Shown here piece after piece: positions 63,101 to 64,000 of a stretch of 64,000 nt of DNA (the first letter of the stretch is position 1; the number at the start of each line of letters is the position of its first letter). Position numbers and translations under genes: made by a program. Below the pieces are notes generated by a model, which saw only the letters and a program-made list of their open reading frames with translations, did not search any database and was not told the DNA's origin. Source of the stretch: Bacteroidota bacterium (lineage in GTDB: Bacteria > Bacteroidota > Bacteroidia > Bacteroidales > FEN-979); the NCBI GenBank assembly GCA_026391835.1, contig JAPLDF010000046.1, positions 30,375 to 94,374 on the forward strand, in the 5' to 3' direction.

Positions 63101-63324
63101 TCATATGCCCCTTTTGCATTTGGCATGATGGTATAGCCGTCTGAAGTGACGGCCCAATGAATGAATTCATCTCCCATGATGAGGATGGTAAGTTTTGATC
63201 CGTCAGGCTGGGTATAGCTTACCGGATCTGGGTTTGCAATCACTGCCATAGCGATATCAGGATGTATTGACAGATATCCCAGCGCAAGCAGTACTGTGCA
63301 GAAAAGCTGAATCTTGTTTTTCAT
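60118..63324 (-). CDS. Secreted M6-family metalloprotease, T9SS type A sorted
   Basis: A 1068-residue exported zinc peptidase of the immune-inhibitor-A type. The signal peptide is about 27 residues (IAMA). The M6 catalytic domain has HEFCHNLGSPD (H317, E318, H321, with G324 and D327 as in HExxHxxGxxD). It is followed by an FN3-like domain (about 537-645), a MAM-like jelly-roll (about 650-800), an Ig module with QWKVGG, and the TMIAG-YLPG-GGYM module also found in the 842-residue protein. It ends in a T9SS type A domain (AYPNPTDGLF … GIYLFRV … KIIRR). Its client proteins are unknown; it may process surface proteins or degrade extracellular protein. Confidence 0.92.
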   Translation of the reverse strand: MKNKIQLFCTVLLALGYLSIHPDIAMAVIANPDPVSYTQPDGSKLTILIMGDEFIHWAVTSDGYTIMPNAKGAYEYGETDHLGKLVFSGIQANDPEKRNLSEWSWLDKISKGLFFSKSQVGEMKSLLEKGNNGDAPLLGGFPSTGTRKLLMILANFSNTAVTYNQASFNNYMNQVNYNGTGSFRDYYIEVSYGQLTVNTTVTVWVTLPNTHDYYGPDTKWGEFAYDAVVAANNQASVNFSEYDNNLDGIVDGISVIHQGQGQEETGNITDIWSHSWNLTSAGYTAAQRTFDGVQVNSYITMPEKNATGMGTIGVICHEFCHNLGSPDFYDTDYATGGSYTGTGKWDLMAGGSWNGVSGSKPAHPNAWIKTFLNWTAPVILSTVQNVTLRNAQAYPDVVRFNTQSANEYFLCENRQQTGFDAGIPGHGMIIYHIDGNFLYAQMSSNSINTSSHQGLYPVCANSTGNPTASYGTINGTGCPFPGTGTKSSFTDVSTPYAHSWANANSGFPLTGIFEYTPTGEVSFCFISCNTPADPTNFAATPSGISQVNLSWGLNTNSSPVLIACGTTPAFGTPADGSGYQAGSMIPGGGTVIYNGTNTSFPHTGLNASTTYYYKAWSILAGNTYSMGVTSRGTTFCGVISSFPWVEGFENSGMIPGCWTQEQVNNSGLNWNFPTGNGGTAPAVSHSGAYNACLKDKTAADTKTRLITPALDLTLTTNPQLTFWHTQPIWSTDQDQLSVYYKTSPGGSWTLLSSFAGSIPAWTQETISLPNGSATYYLAFEGNAKFGYGVCLDDVQIASSCAGYLPVSISITASMNPVLTGTVVTNSAVPCNGGTSPAYQWKVGGTTIAGATNASFSNIPANNDEITCVLTSNAACVINNPAISNSVIMSVSNFPAVNILQNLGITGTQCFDAIQTITVAGNGTTFIVENGGNATMIAGEKISYLPGTLVRSGGYMKGSITETGQYCSGQAPSIAGADGGQGTGDGPEQPFIKAYPNPTDGLFTVELNGMDDYDHVRAEVSSITGRKVFSKNLSGGRIYKFSLGDEPAGIYLFRVVSGKNTGTFKIIRR

Positions 63325-63668
63325 TTCATTTTTTAAAAATGTTGAATTTTTATTTCATTATACCTATAAGCAATTGTAAGATAGGGGATTATGGAAAATC
63401 TGGCAATACCGGGAATCAATAAAAACCTTTTACGTAAATCCACCATTGAATTGACCGGTGAAAGTGGTTATGCCATTCATTATCATATAGATGATGGGAA
63501 TAAATGGCGTGTTTCCCTTACGCCGTGTTTAGGCATCATTTTGAGATTTTCTGCATTTTTGGGAAGGAGCGGGAGCATTGAAAATGCCCCGGGGAAATTG
63601 TCCCTGCATCTCAGGGGACTATTTTAACCTGTAATTTTGACCGTATTATAACATAACAAATTTTGACC

Positions 63669-63690
63669 AAACAAAATATATGTTTTGTTT
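63669..63690. repeat. AT-rich palindrome
   Basis: Perfect 8-base arms AAACAAAA and TTTTGTTT surround the centre TATATG. It could be an operator-like site. No gene lies close enough to assign it. Confidence 0.45.
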
Positions 63691-63843
63691 TTGCTCCTGT
63701 TTAGGGAGAAAATTCAGCGTGCTTTTTTTTATATTATTGGAATTGTAAGGGTGATTTAAGTTGGCGCTGGCAGCCAGGGATGGCTGATATGTATCGGCAG
63801 ATCAGGAATGATCACACATGCACTTTGACCCCATTTTTTTAAA

Positions 63844-63922
63844 TTATGCTGTATAAATAATTGAAGTGCGCCATGAGCGCGAAGCGGCGAATGGAGCACA
63901 CCACTCAAAGCCAAGCGCATAA
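63844..63922. repeat. Nested inverted repeat (REP- or ncRNA-like)
   Basis: Three nested complementary pairs occur in 79 bases: TTATGC / GCATAA at the ends, TTGAAGTG / CACTCAA inside with one bulged A, and GTGC-x-CCAT … ATGG-x-GCAC with an inner CGC-GAA-GCG hairpin. This GC-rich folded island in AT-rich surroundings looks like a single element: a REP-type repeat, a mobile-element end or a small structured RNA. Confidence 0.55.
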
Positions 63923-64000
63923 CTGTTGCAATGATGATAGAAAACAATTGATTATTAACATTTAACAAACAATTGAAAGGCCTATCGGTATCGGCTAACA

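Larger units (their letters stand above)
63325..64000. other. Intergenic region without a convincing gene (to window edge)
   Basis: About 675 AT-rich bases. A 78-codon frame at 63391-63627 has no family resemblance and is not called. Structured elements are a palindrome at 63669-63690 and a nested inverted repeat at 63844-63922. The promoter of the M6 protease should lie near the left end, but no good TAnnTTTG match was found. Confidence 0.5.

Noticed and set aside
63391..63627. A 78-codon frame in the right-edge intergenic region.
   Set aside because: No recognisable family, no promoter and no neighbour context; the length is compatible with chance.
63844..63922. Possible integron attC site.
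   Set aside because: The outer boxes read TTATGC … GCATAA, the reverse of the required RYYYAAC … GTTRRRY polarity, and no integrase or cassette array is visible.

Overview
The window looks like chromosome from a Bacteroidota bacterium, probably an anaerobic or facultative environmental one. Several secreted proteins end in type IX secretion (T9SS) type A sorting domains, there is a PorP/SprF-type outer-membrane protein, several upstream regions carry the Bacteroidota -7 box TAnnTTTG, and Shine-Dalgarno sequences are largely absent. Anaerobic life is inferred only from the heterodisulfide-reductase-like redox operon. No tRNA, rRNA, CRISPR array, transposase or phage replication gene was found.

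Layout. 1-11.3 kb: housekeeping genes: dnaE (5' end outside the window), trxA, a DUF58 protein, valS, a dihydroflavonol-reductase-like dehydrogenase, a CrtI-like FAD oxidoreductase and typA/bipA. 11.2-16.2 kb (minus): five overlapping or closely packed genes for HdrC-, HdrB-, short HdrA-, HdrC- and fused HdrE/HdrD-like proteins, a candidate membrane electron-transfer complex. 16.3-27.5 kb (minus): four exported proteins: a 2005-residue beta-helix protein with dockerin and cohesin modules, an 842-residue protein with three cohesin-like modules, a tail-collar-domain protein and an S8 protease with a CUB domain. 27.9-32.1 kb (plus): a PAS histidine kinase, an NtrC-type sigma-54 activator and a PorP/SprF protein preceded by a possible sigma-54 promoter.

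32.1-58.0 kb (minus) is the most unusual part. A 6440-residue T9SS adhesin is followed after 31 bases by four small exported proteins that share the C-terminal pattern [Y/F]-x-G ... E-Y (DUF4402/pilin-like), then by a PapD-like chaperone and an 876-residue usher-like outer-membrane protein. This has the gene content of a chaperone-usher pilus, a pathway known mainly from Pseudomonadota, here beside T9SS components. A strong hairpin sits between the last pilin-like gene and the chaperone gene. 58.2-59.9 kb: an HPt protein and a second NtrC-type activator lie just upstream on the same strand. 60.1-63.3 kb: a T9SS-sorted M6 metalloprotease. The last 0.7 kb has no convincing gene but contains palindromes.

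How it may work together (inference): two sigma-54 activators, one paired with a kinase and one with an HPt protein, flank a surface-structure island. T9SS would export the giant adhesin, proteases and cohesin/dockerin proteins, while Sec plus chaperone and usher would assemble a fibre from the four small subunits.
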